Of a DNA stretch of 64,000 bases, positions 26,537 through 36,772 are shown in pieces (position 1 is the stretch's first letter; each line of letters opens with the position of its first letter). The notes below the pieces were generated by a model, which saw only the letters and a program-made list of their open reading frames with translations, was not told the origin of the DNA and did not search any database. Source of the DNA: an uncultured SAR86 cluster bacterium (GTDB lineage Bacteria; Pseudomonadota; Gammaproteobacteria; Magnimaribacterales; D2472); NCBI GenBank assembly GCA_943788515.1, contig CALSQM010000010.1, positions 31,492-95,491 of the forward strand, written 5' to 3'. A program made the position numbers and the translations under genes.

Positions 26537-27355
26537 TTAATCATTATCTCTATAAAGAGATTTTAATGCTGACTCAGCCGAGCTTCCCGAATAAGTTGAT
26601 TTCGATTTAAGTGCAATAATATCTTTTTTCATTTTGTTCATACTCTCAGCTTTTTTTGATTCAGCATAAGCATTTAAAAACATTAAAAATAAAGGTTCCT
26701 CGTCAGCTACATGTGAACTAGTTGACGATAATTTTTGTTCTAATACCTTTATTTCATGCCTTTGTTTTTCAATTTGTAAATCTCTAAAGGCTTCTTGCTG
26801 AACACATGCAGCAATACTTGCAGTATCTGACCATCCAAAACTTTCACATCTTGAGGTAAGTCCTGCAAGAATAATTTCTTTTTGTTTTTTTTCTTTTTTT
26901 TCCCTAGATTTTATATAATTTTTTTGTCTATTAAATACATCTTCAGGCATTGCAGTAGCAATCTTCATCTTTTTTAGATTCTTATATGAGCTTAAGTCAT
27001 TGAAATAAACTCTATCTTGATATCTAGACAATACACATCTTGTTTCTGAATCTTGAATCCCTCCCCATTTAGATACTCGATTCTCACATATATCTACTAT
27101 CCATTTTCTTATATCAGTTACACCACCAGCTTCAAAATTAGAAGAATCTGAACCATAAAATAACTTTTCACCTGTTTGCAAATTAATTGCTTCAGCCCTC
27201 CAATAAGATTTCATATCATCATATCTTTCTAAACCCTTGGAGATATTTGGATTTCCATTATATATTTCTAACATTGTTTTAGATTTTTCATCATTAAATG
27301 TGGTAGCACACCCAACAATTCCGAATAGAAGTAATAGAGCTAGGAGTTTTTTCAT
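26537..27355 (-). CDS. Lipoprotein of unknown function
   Basis: A 272-residue lipoprotein with signal peptide MKKLLALLLLFGIVGC. The ATG at 27355 overlaps the stop of the upstream gene (TGATG), so the three genes from 28089 to 26095 form an operon. Residues 145-165 are a Lys/Glu-rich coiled-coil-like stretch (KSREKKEKKQKEIILAG), and residues about 185-205 repeat that character. Three cysteine pairs are possible in the middle (DICENRV, ETRCVLS, SRCESFGW and ACVQQE). I do not recognise the family. Confidence 0.55.
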   Translation of the reverse strand: MKKLLALLLLFGIVGCATTFNDEKSKTMLEIYNGNPNISKGLERYDDMKSYWRAEAINLQTGEKLFYGSDSSNFEAGGVTDIRKWIVDICENRVSKWGGIQDSETRCVLSRYQDRVYFNDLSSYKNLKKMKIATAMPEDVFNRQKNYIKSREKKEKKQKEIILAGLTSRCESFGWSDTASIAACVQQEAFRDLQIEKQRHEIKVLEQKLSSTSSHVADEEPLFLMFLNAYAESKKAESMNKMKKDIIALKSKSTYSGSSAESALKSLYRDND

Positions 27356-28089
27356 CAATAGCCCGAGTAAGCAATTCCAAGAAAAAAGCCTAAGATTCCA
27401 TATAATCCAATAACAACTGGAAGTCCTATAATAAGTAGTGCTAATGCTTTAAATATTTTTACAGGCCAACTATTTTCATCATCCAAAATTAGGTTATATA
27501 TAGGAAATATAAGAGCTATTGAAAGTAAGGATTTAAATAAATTAGGGTACAGCATCGATTTAATTGAAGAGCCAGCAGACTCAAGTGATTGAAAAATACC
27601 TCTGCTTCGACTGTAATTGCCGACAATATCATAATCTGTTGACCTATATTCAGCATCAAAAAAAATAAAGACTAATGCTGGAATAAGGATTGCAGGAAGA
27701 AAAAATAAAAATATGATAAATTTTCCAATCCAATAATCAGAACTATCACTTACTTCATAATTAGCGTTTGGTTTCTTTGGGTATTGTTTTTTTTTGTAAA
27801 TAGCTTTTAATCTTTTCTGTTCTTTCCATTCTGCTATCACTTCACTATTTTTATGCTCATCGCAAAATGGAGCTTCTCCTCTCCCAATTTCAATATTTTT
27901 TCTGCACTTATGCCCCCTCCAATAAGACTCCTCCACCACATTTTTATTATTATTTTGTTTATAAATAGAATCAGCATGCTTCCAAGGTCTGCCATAAGCA
28001 CCTGGTTGTTTATTGGCAAGGTCTAATTCTTTAGATTCTATTTCTGAAAACTTATACTCACATTTTTTTTTAAACTTTCTGTCAGTCAT
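27355..28089 (-). CDS. Membrane protein with N-terminal Cys/His motif
   Basis: A 244-residue protein. The N-terminal cytoplasmic part has C10, then HKCRKN and FCDEHKNS, giving a C...C-x14-C-x2-H pattern like the small zinc-finger-like motif seen at the ends of many uncharacterised bacterial proteins. Three or four transmembrane helices follow (about residues 120-142, 190-205 and 215-242). It heads the operon with the lipoprotein and secreted protein downstream. Its 5' flank carries the shared upstream element. Function unknown. Confidence 0.5.
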   Translation of the reverse strand: MTDRKFKKKCEYKFSEIESKELDLANKQPGAYGRPWKHADSIYKQNNNKNVVEESYWRGHKCRKNIEIGRGEAPFCDEHKNSEVIAEWKEQKRLKAIYKKKQYPKKPNANYEVSDSSDYWIGKFIIFLFFLPAILIPALVFIFFDAEYRSTDYDIVGNYSRSRGIFQSLESAGSSIKSMLYPNLFKSLLSIALIFPIYNLILDDENSWPVKIFKALALLIIGLPVVIGLYGILGFFLGIAYSGY

Positions 28090-28140
28090 CCCTTAATAAT
28101 GCCATAACCAATTGTCAAAATAAAACACATTGTTTAGGAT
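28090..28140. promoter_or_regulatory. Divergent intergenic element with repeated upstream cassette
   Basis: The 57-base gap between two divergent genes. Its left half (AATAATGCCATAACCAAT, 28095-28112) recurs beside the starts at 21501 and 25811; its right half (TTGTCA plus 17 bases) recurs at 23603. On the plus strand a -35 TTGTCA (28112-28117) is followed after 17 bases by TAGGAT, whose AGGA may instead be the ribosome-binding site of the ATG at 28147. Confidence 0.55.
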
Positions 28141-28146
28141 GTGGTT

Positions 28147-30666
28147 ATGAGGAAACTTTTTATTTTTTTATCCTTACTTTTGTCTATTGGAGCTATTGCC
28201 CAGTCAACTGATATAAATCAATATCAATCTGAATTAATGAGTGAATATCAATCACTCTTGACTGAAGATAAATTTAATCAAGATAGAATTAATGAGATTG
28301 AAACTATAGCTCTTGAAAATCCATACTATGATTTACGACAATGGATAGCCTTGTCGTATATAACAAAGAGCGATGTAAGAGAGTTAAATTCAGAAAACTT
28401 TAAAAAAGCTTTTAACATTCTTCATAAATCAATTAAAGAAAATTTCTTTAAGTCCATTCCATTGGCAATTTATGCAACAAAACAGATTGAATTAAGAGAT
28501 GAAAGAGAAGAATTTATTAAAACACTTGATGAGAAAGTTTTACTTGGATACTTGAGTCCGGTTCCTTTGGCAGAGCTATATATACTTAACAACAATTATG
28601 ATGCTGTTTTTAAAACTTTAGGGGCATTAAAAACCAAACAACTTGGTATTTTTTATAATAGAAACTCCCAAGAAGTTTTAAATGTGCTACCAAGTTCAAC
28701 TGTTTCTTTCTTAGAGAAGGGAGATAAAATTTTATATATCGATAATGAACTTGTTTCATTTAAAAGCCTTTCAGAAATACTATCAAAATATAAAACAAAT
28801 TCAGAGCAAGAAATTACTTTTGAAAGAGACGGTGAAGTAATTTCAAGAAATTTTATTACCCCGGAGGATAAATTTAATATAAACACTGCTGCACATACTA
28901 TGTTATTTCGCTCATTTTCTAATGAGGGTTTTGTTGAAGATGATGCTTTAGATTTTCTTGCTGATATAGAAATTCAAAAACTGCCATCATTTCCTTATTA
29001 CAAAAACTTACTTAATGCTTCTCTATGTCATTTCTATTTAGAAGATGATTTAAATACTAATGATAAAACAGGACTAGAGTTATGTAGAAATGTTGCAGAT
29101 GGATATATCGGTCAGTTCGAATCTCTAAAAAATTCTATGCCAAATTACTCTATAACTGATTATGAGTTTTATTCAGAGATTGGAGATAGGACACAATACT
29201 TAATATACAAAACAACACTTCATCACATCATAAGTGAAGCAAATGATATGTATTATGGATTTAAGATGCCTCAGGATAAGAAAGCATCGATTGATTTATT
29301 AAGTAAATATTTTCAATATTTTACAGACAACTTTCACAACACACATAAATGGGCAAGTAGGATTCTTACTGAAGAACATATCTCAGGTAATTTGCTTGAT
29401 AAGAGTCCAGAAAAAGCATTTGAATATTCAAAAAATCTCTTCGGGGAAGATGAGAGAATAACAAAATTACTTACAGCTCTTGTTCTAGACGGTGAAGTGG
29501 ATGTGAGTGAATCCTTTTTAAGAACTTTAATTGATAATGAGACAGTACATAAGTTTTTAGTGGATGCGAACCTTTATGAATATGTGGTCTATAAATCTTT
29601 TTTTGATTTAAAACCTTTTGAAAAAGGCAATATTGATTCATGTGAATTAGCAAATAAAAATGAAAGAATAGTTCAAGATAAACTTACGCAAATTGTCTAT
29701 TCAGCATGTGTTATTGGAGATGAAATCGAAAACCCTGCATATGACATCACAAAATTTATAAATAAATTGTCTGCTGATGGAATAAGTTCAGGAACATACT
29801 TAGTTCATAAATATAATCTTGATACACCGTCATATGCTTCAGATTATAAAAAACAATTAGAAGTTCTTAACCTTGCAAAAAATCAATCCAAGGTAAATAA
29901 AAAACAAAAGCCAACACAGTCTTGGTTAACTGGAGCACCCTATTTATATTTTGCATTTGAAAGCATGATTAATGAGGATATAGATACTGTTACTAGATTG
30001 CTTAAAGAGGAAGAGCAACATCAACTTGCATTATTAAAAGCAAAAGACCAAAAAGAAAAAGAAAGACTTGCAAAAATTAGAGCTGCAAGAAGACAAGAGG
30101 CATTAGAAAATACTGGAAACTTTCTTGTTAATGTTTTGGAATTTACTGTTAAAGCTGCATTAGTTGTTGGTGCTGTTGCTCTTGCTGGAGATGCTCTTGA
30201 GGACTCAAGCCCAGAAGTACAACAAGCTTTTGTTGACTCCTTATCAAGCAGTATGACTGGTTCAAGTCAAACTTACTCAAGTAAATATAATTCTTATCAA
30301 TGTGTGGATGCAAGAAATGACCTAGCTTCAGCTAGAAGAAAATTGGGTCTATCAAATAATCTCATGGGTAATATGAGTTGTAGTAATGTCGGAGGTAGTT
30401 GTATGACTCCTCTTCCAAGACAATGTTATAACAGAGCAGCAAGTTGTAGACCCGGTGACTATACATGCACATCAAGAGAAAATACCAATTATCATAACTG
30501 TCAATCACAAGCTAGATTTGCAGCACAAAATGAAAAAAGAAGATGTGAGCAAAGAAAACAGCAATTAATTAATCAATGCAATACAAGGGTTAATAACAAT
30601 AATAGGAATGCAGCTAATTTTGAGATTAGACAAGCACAATCAAAAGTAAATCAATATTGTTATTAA
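28147..30666 (+). CDS. Large secreted protein with PDZ-like domain and Cys-rich C-terminus
   Basis: An 839-residue exported protein read from the ATG at 28147 (MRKLFIFLSLLLSIGAIAQ). A long helical region (about residues 20-170) resembles TPR-like arrays. Next is a PDZ-like segment (about 178-245: VSFLEKGDKILYIDNELVS, then ITFERDGEVISR). Further helices follow to about 620, then a charged coiled coil (KAKDQKEKERLAKIRAA), a hydrophobic stretch (AALVVGAVALAG), and a C-terminus with about twelve cysteines. PDZ and TPR-like content suggests a scaffold of secreted or periplasmic partners. I know no family for the whole protein. It stands alone, divergent from the 27355 operon. Confidence 0.6.
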   Translation: MRKLFIFLSLLLSIGAIAQSTDINQYQSELMSEYQSLLTEDKFNQDRINEIETIALENPYYDLRQWIALSYITKSDVRELNSENFKKAFNILHKSIKENFFKSIPLAIYATKQIELRDEREEFIKTLDEKVLLGYLSPVPLAELYILNNNYDAVFKTLGALKTKQLGIFYNRNSQEVLNVLPSSTVSFLEKGDKILYIDNELVSFKSLSEILSKYKTNSEQEITFERDGEVISRNFITPEDKFNINTAAHTMLFRSFSNEGFVEDDALDFLADIEIQKLPSFPYYKNLLNASLCHFYLEDDLNTNDKTGLELCRNVADGYIGQFESLKNSMPNYSITDYEFYSEIGDRTQYLIYKTTLHHIISEANDMYYGFKMPQDKKASIDLLSKYFQYFTDNFHNTHKWASRILTEEHISGNLLDKSPEKAFEYSKNLFGEDERITKLLTALVLDGEVDVSESFLRTLIDNETVHKFLVDANLYEYVVYKSFFDLKPFEKGNIDSCELANKNERIVQDKLTQIVYSACVIGDEIENPAYDITKFINKLSADGISSGTYLVHKYNLDTPSYASDYKKQLEVLNLAKNQSKVNKKQKPTQSWLTGAPYLYFAFESMINEDIDTVTRLLKEEEQHQLALLKAKDQKEKERLAKIRAARRQEALENTGNFLVNVLEFTVKAALVVGAVALAGDALEDSSPEVQQAFVDSLSSSMTGSSQTYSSKYNSYQCVDARNDLASARRKLGLSNNLMGNMSCSNVGGSCMTPLPRQCYNRAASCRPGDYTCTSRENTNYHNCQSQARFAAQNEKRRCEQRKQQLINQCNTRVNNNNRNAANFEIRQAQSKVNQYCY

Positions 30667-30757
30667 ACTAGTTAACACCCAAAACCTTTCAAAATATTCG
30701 ACCACTAGATATATACCCACCCCACCCGGCTGGTACTCCTGCCCCCATATAGCTTAA

Positions 30758-30835
30758 GTAGGTACAAATTAATTAAATTGTAGGTACATCAGTTGATGGA
30801 AATTGTAGGTACAAAAAGGTATCAATGTAGGTACA
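30758..30835. repeat. Four spaced copies of a palindromic decamer
   Basis: GTAGGTACA occurs at 30758, 30780, 30805 and 30827. Three of the four are extended to TGTAGGTACA, an inverted repeat TGTA-GG-TACA. Spacing is 22, 25 and 22 bases, close to two helical turns. They lie between two converging gene ends, beside tRNA-Glu, and just after a C-rich stretch (30712-30746). Confidence 0.7.
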
Positions 30836-30850
30836 TTATTTTCGTAAGAC

Positions 30851-30877
30851 ATAAAAAAAGCCTACAGTTGTAGGCTT
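30851..30877 (-). terminator. Terminator downstream of tRNA-Glu
   Basis: Nine-base-pair stem AAGCCTACA/TGTAGGCTT (30858-30877) with a minimal loop, followed on the minus strand by seven T residues. It closes the tRNA-Glu transcript. Confidence 0.85.
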
Positions 30878-30887
30878 CTTAGTAAAT

Positions 30888-30963
30888 TGGCATCCCGTAG
30901 GGGAGTCGAACCCCTGTTGCCGAGATGAAAACCCGGTGTCCTAGGCCTCTAGACGAACGGGAC
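30888..30963 (-). tRNA. tRNA-Glu(TTC)
   Basis: The minus strand gives a 76-base tRNA with an encoded CCA end (30890-30888). The anticodon loop TTTTCAT gives TTC, and the T-loop is GGTTCGACTCC. The acceptor stem GTCCCGT/ACGGGAT has a G-T pair at position 1-72 in place of the usual G-C. Confidence 0.95.
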
Positions 30964-31016
30964 TAGATGCGAAACGTATTATATGGAATCGAGAGCAATT
31001 AGCAAAGGGAAAAAAC

Positions 31017-31742
31017 TTATTTTATCTTCTTATTTATAGCTGCTAAAAAACCTCTTAGAAAACTAGCTTCCATTTCATCGGGATGGAGCCTGCTGAACAT
31101 TCTTTTTATTCTAGAAATAATTTTCTTTGGGTTATCTGGATGAATTACATCTATATTCACTGCTGTTTCAATAAAGTGATCTATGAGCATCTGCAAGTTA
31201 GCAGAATCAACTTCTGGGTAGTCATGCCAATCTCTTGCCTCGGTATTATTGGAGGCTTTAAAAATCTCATAGCATAGAATCTGTGCAGACATAGCCAAAT
31301 TAAGAACCGGGTATTCAGGATTAGCAGGAATCTCGATATGGGTGTTGGCTAGCTGAAGCTCCTCATTGGTAAGACCCCTATCCTCCCTTCCAAATAATAT
31401 TGAAACGCCCTTCTCATTGTTGGACTGATCACAAATAGTTGCGGCTGCAGTCTCAGAATTTAATGTTGGCCACTGGATAGTTCTATTTCTTGAAGAGGTT
31501 GCATATACATAGGTACTGTCCTTGATAGCCTCTTCTATCGATGAAAAGACTGTTGCATTTTCAAGGACATCGGTTGCATTCCCTGAAAGTGCATTTGCCT
31601 CACCCGAAGGAAAGTTTCTAGGGTTCACCAAGGAAAGCCTTGAAAGACCCATGGTTTTCATAGCTCTTGCCACCGAACCAATGTTCCCTGGATGCGATGT
31701 TTCCACTAAAACAATATTAATTAAATTACTTTGTAAACTCAT
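31017..31742 (-). CDS. trmJ: tRNA (cytidine/uridine-2'-O-)-methyltransferase TrmJ
   Basis: A 241-residue SPOUT methyltransferase that methylates the 2'-O of residue 32 in tRNA anticodon loops using S-adenosylmethionine. Motifs are INIVLVETSHPGNIGSVARA, with the catalytic-asparagine and arginine region, ISILFGREDRGLTNEEL-like (SILFGREDRGLTNEEL), and the trefoil-knot sequence IEIPANPEYPVLNLAMSAQ. Length matches E. coli TrmJ. It is divergent from the suhB-like gene with a 35-base gap, the same arrangement as trmJ/suhB in E. coli and Pseudomonas. Confidence 0.95.
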   Translation of the reverse strand: MSLQSNLINIVLVETSHPGNIGSVARAMKTMGLSRLSLVNPRNFPSGEANALSGNATDVLENATVFSSIEEAIKDSTYVYATSSRNRTIQWPTLNSETAAATICDQSNNEKGVSILFGREDRGLTNEELQLANTHIEIPANPEYPVLNLAMSAQILCYEIFKASNNTEARDWHDYPEVDSANLQMLIDHFIETAVNIDVIHPDNPKKIISRIKRMFSRLHPDEMEASFLRGFLAAINKKIK

Positions 31743-31777
31743 ATGCCTATTATCTCCATTTCCATTACAATAGCGAC

Positions 31778-32575
31778 ATGTCTATACCAGCTTTATTAAA
31801 TGTAAATCAACTTGCGGCCCGAAAAGGAGCTCATGAGCTTGAGTTTTCAGTAAAAAAAGTACACAGCCTCGATACGTCTAAGGGTGGTCCTGAGGGATAC
31901 CTTAAGGCTATAAAAAGAAGAGTTGAGGAAATGGTAATAGAAGAGATCAGAAGGTTCTATCCTGAGGACAACTTTTTCGGAACAGAAACTGGTTCAGAAG
32001 TGAACAACTCAAATATCACTTGGCTTTTAAAGGCTATTGATGGTGAAACAAACTTCATAAATGGATATCCTCACTTTGCAATTTCTTTGTGCTCAATGAT
32101 CGATTCAGTTCCAACAACAGCAGTAATAATTGATCCTGTTAGAAGAGAAGAGTTTTCTGCCTCAAAAGGCGCGGGTGCTGATCTAAACAACGGAAAGATC
32201 AGAGTCAGTAAACAAAATGGTCTTGACGATTCAATACTAGCCTATTCAACCTCAAAAGATGTCCCAAAGGATTATGTGTATGATTTTGAGCAAACTTACA
32301 AAGAGCTAGCAAATCAAAACCTAGCAATCAGAAACTCAGGATCTATCGCTCTAGATCTTGCTTATATTGCCACAGGAAGACTGGATGGCATGTGGGCGCA
32401 TAATGTCAGATTATGGGATGTAGCGGCCGGCTTATTAATAGCTCAAGAATCTGGAGCATTGATTAGTAACTTTAATGGCGATCCAAAATACCTTGATGGA
32501 GATCACTTCGTTTGTTCTACACCAAAGGTGTATAAGTCGATTTTAAAATCAGTTAAGCCTTACTTTAAAGCCTAA
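31778..32575 (+). CDS. suhB: SuhB-like inositol monophosphatase-fold protein, catalytic metal ligands lost
   Basis: A 265-residue protein with the full inositol monophosphatase/SuhB fold and gene position (divergent from trmJ). Family landmarks are aligned: PHFAISLCSMIDSV, DPVRREEFSASKGAGADLN, GSIALDLAYIATGRLDG and the C-terminal WDVAAG. But the metal-binding residues are altered: the DPLDGT motif reads KAIDGE (K85, D88, E90), and the VTxxD aspartate is K46. Such changes should abolish phosphatase activity. In E. coli SuhB also acts, without needing that activity, in the Nus-type antitermination complex on rRNA operons; this protein may keep only that job. That last step is inference. Confidence 0.85.
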   Translation: MSIPALLNVNQLAARKGAHELEFSVKKVHSLDTSKGGPEGYLKAIKRRVEEMVIEEIRRFYPEDNFFGTETGSEVNNSNITWLLKAIDGETNFINGYPHFAISLCSMIDSVPTTAVIIDPVRREEFSASKGAGADLNNGKIRVSKQNGLDDSILAYSTSKDVPKDYVYDFEQTYKELANQNLAIRNSGSIALDLAYIATGRLDGMWAHNVRLWDVAAGLLIAQESGALISNFNGDPKYLDGDHFVCSTPKVYKSILKSVKPYFKA

Positions 32576-33487
32576 AGAATATCATCAAAGTCAGCGCCTT
32601 CTGGCTCTGGTATCGCTAAGTCCTCTTGGGTAAGTGTTAATGACATGAGCATGTTTGCAACAACATATATCGATGAGTAGGTTCCAACAACAACACCTAA
32701 GATTAATGCAAGACTAAAGCCTTTAATCATCTCTCCGCCAAAAATAAATAAGGCAAAAAGGACAAGCAAGGTTGTTAATGATGTGACGATCGTTCTTCCA
32801 AGAGTTTGGTTCAGAGATAGGTCAATCATGTCTTGAGGGCCTAGCTCCCTTTGAGTTCTGAAGTTCTCTCTGATTCTATCCGATACTACTATAGTGTCAT
32901 TAAGTGAGTAGCCTATAACCGCAAGGAGTGCTGCAAGCACAGTAAGATCAAAGTCCCAACCAAATATAGAGAATAGACCAAGAATAATAACAACATCATG
33001 ACCAAGAGCCGATACCGCTCCCAATGCAAATTTATATTGAAATCTGAATGCTACATAAAAAAGAATCATAAATAGCGCTACTAGCATACCAAGACCACCC
33101 TGGTCTCTTAGCTCAGCTCCAACCTGCGGCCCTACAAACTCAACTCTTTTAAGCTCACCACTAAAGCCATTGGATTCTAATAGGTTATAAATATTTTCAC
33201 CAATCGAGCTATTGCCGTTCTGATCAGCAACTTTAATTAGTACGATCTAAGTTAGTTCCAAAGTTGACTACCTGAGAATCGTCATAGCCGTTGTCGATAA
33301 GTGTGTTTCTAATTGACTCAAGTTCAACCGGAGTCTCATATGTAACTTCAACTAATGTACCGCCACTAAAGTCCAGACCCAAGCTAAGACCTCTAAAAGT
33401 AAGAGACAGAACAGAAACTGTAAACAAAGCAACAGATGCCATGGCAGCAATCTTTCTGTACTTCATGAATTGGAATCTAATATCCAT
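32572..33487 (-). CDS. secF: Preprotein translocase subunit SecF, frameshifted
   Basis: SecF is the RND-type membrane subunit that helps SecYEG use the proton gradient during late export. The N-terminal part (33233-33487) has [19 protein letters not shown] and the FRGLSLGLDFSGGTLVEV motif. The C-terminal part (32572-33087) has the FALGAVSALGHDVVIILGLF and YSLNDTIVVSDRIREN signatures. Between them, 33088-33240 reads on in the second frame (IKVADQNGNSSIGENIYNLL), so one base-level indel near 33240 splits a normal ~305-residue protein. Being essential-type machinery, the break is more likely sequence error than loss. ATG overlaps the secD stop by one base. Confidence 0.9.
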
Positions 33488-35345
33488 TATATTTTTAATT
33501 CCTTAATGTTTTTATTTCCGTAGATTAAATTAACCATGGCTCTTGTGCACATGATAGCTGTGAACATTGAGGTGATAATTCCAATTGAAAGTGTTATTGC
33601 AAAACCCTTAACTGGCCCAGTACCGATTATGTAGAGTATCAGCGCTGCTATAAGTGTTGTGACGTTGGCATCAAAAATAGTAACGAAGGCCCTTGAGAAA
33701 CCATCATGAATTGCTGACTGAGGATCTTTCTCTTTAAGCTCCTCTCGTATTCGAGCGAAGATTAAAACGTTCGCATCCACCGCCATACCAACAGTAAGAA
33801 CAATACCTGCAATACCAGGGAGTGTAAGTGTTGCGCCCAAGAGTGACATGATTCCAGTAATAAGAACTAGGTTTAAAAATAGTGAGATATTAGCGGCAAT
33901 ACCAAAGACCCTGATAGTAAAGAGTCATAAATATAACAACCAGAGTAAATCCAATCATAATTGATCTCATGCCGAGTTCAATATTTTCTTTTCCAAGGCT
34001 TGGTCCAACCGTTCTCTCTTCCACAAACTTCATTGGAGCAGCCAAAGCACCTGCTCTTAATAAAAGAGCTAACTCACTAGCTTCTTGAGGGTTGCCAACT
34101 CCTGTAATTCTAAAACTTGTTCCAAGAGACAGCCTGAATGGTTGCAAGACTGATAATATTTTTTTCAATATAAGTAGTTTGTTCAATTACGTTATTTCCA
34201 TTCTCGTCGGTTACTAGCTCTGATTTACTTTTTTGTTCAACGAATAGAACTGCAGCTTTCTTCCAATATTTCCTGATGTGGCCTTTTGCATAGCTCTACC
34301 GCCCTGCATATCTAGAGAAATATTTACTTGTGAGAAGCCGCTTTCATCAAAACCTGTATTAGCATTCGTTACCCTATCACCAGATACCACTACTGCCTTT
34401 TCTAAAAATGCAGTTGCGTAATCGTTATCTTTAAAATTAAATTCTTCTTTTCTTAAAGGAGAGGTTCTTGAGTTGGCCTCTAGTCTAAATTCAAGGTTTG
34501 CTGTTTTACCAATAATTTTCTTAGCAGCTGTTGGGTCTTGAACTCCAGGAAGCTGAACAACAATTCTAGTTGCGCCTTGTCTTTGAACAATTGGCTCTGA
34601 AACACCGAGCTCATTTACTCGATTTCTTAGAGTTGTTAAGTTTTGGCCAACTGCATAATCTCTGATTTCTTTTAAAGCGATGTCTGAATATTCTAAAAGT
34701 AATGTTTTTGAACTTGGTCTTTCGGTAATAATATATTGGAGACCTGTTAACCCAGGACTATCGTTTCTATATTTTTTAAGAGCAGCGTTATAGCTATCTT
34801 GATCTCTGAAATGTGAAGTGCAATGCAAGATCTTTTATTGATGAATCACTAAATTTAATCCTGTCTTCCTTGAATGTTTTTCTATAGGTATCAAGAGAAG
34901 TTCTAGTCTGCCTTGCTTAGCAGTATCGATATCGACCTCTAGTAAGAAGTGAACTCCACCAGATAAATCAAGACCTAGCTTCACAGGCTTACCGCCTAAA
35001 TCTTTAAGCCAATCAGGAGTACTGGGCTCAAGGTTTAGAGCAATAATAACTCTATCAAGAAGCTTATTTTGTAATACTGTTTTAGAGTTAAGTTGTTGAT
35101 CTAGGGTAGAAAACTTAATAACAATTTTATTATCTCTTAAGAAAATCTCATCATATTCTGAGCCAGTATTCTCTAAGTATGTTTGTTAACTCATTCATTA
35201 ATAACTGATCAGCGGACTTACCAGATTCTGTATAAGCTACTTGAATCGATGGCTGGGTTGGGTAAAGATTTGGGAGTGCATAAGTAAAGCCCAATACTAC
35301 AACAAAGAGTATTATGAGGTATTGGGATATTGAGAACTTATTCAC
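33487..35345 (-). CDS. secD: Preprotein translocase subunit SecD, multiply frameshifted
   Basis: SecD is the larger partner of SecF. Its parts appear in order in different frames: N-terminus 35345-35151 ([20 protein letters not shown]), the [19 protein letters not shown] block near 34980-34930, the periplasmic P1 domain (34828-34214: [20 protein letters not shown]), a segment at 34186-33890 ([20 protein letters not shown]), and the membrane C-terminus (33849-33487: [19 protein letters not shown]). At least four single-base indels separate them. The rebuilt ~615 residues match the family, so I treat this as one real gene in a poor-quality stretch. Confidence 0.9.
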
Positions 35346-35354
35346 GATATTTAA

Positions 35355-35649
35355 CTAGATAGAATCTATTGTTCCTTTTGGTAAAATATTTGCTATGGCA
35401 CTCTTTTGAAGTTTGATAACAGTTCCAGATGCTATCTCAATTGAAACATATAGATCCTTAACTTCAGTTACTTTTCCAAGTATGCCGCCTGCAGCCAATA
35501 ATCTCAGTGCCCTTTTCAACCTGAGCAACCATATCTGCTATTTCTTTATTTCTTTTGTTTTGTGGTCTTATGATCATGAAGTACATGAACACAAATAAAA
35601 AACCTACAAATATTAATGGTGATAATAATGATCCTTGAGCTGGTTCCAT
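35355..35649 (-). CDS. yajC: Sec translocase accessory protein YajC, frameshifted
   Basis: YajC is a small single-helix membrane protein bound to SecDF. The first frame gives LIFVGFLFVFMYFMIIRPQN and KRNKEIADMVAQVEKGTEI, the hallmark IRPQ start. Near 35495 one extra base diverts it; removing it restores IAAGGILGKVTEVKDLYVSI and IKLQKSAIANILPKG to a TAG at 35355. The rebuilt protein is about 97 residues, near the normal length. It is followed by secD with a ten-base gap. Confidence 0.9.
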
Positions 35650-35658
35650 AATCTAATC

Positions 35659-36761
<1,103 letters not shown>

Positions 36762-36772
<11 letters not shown>

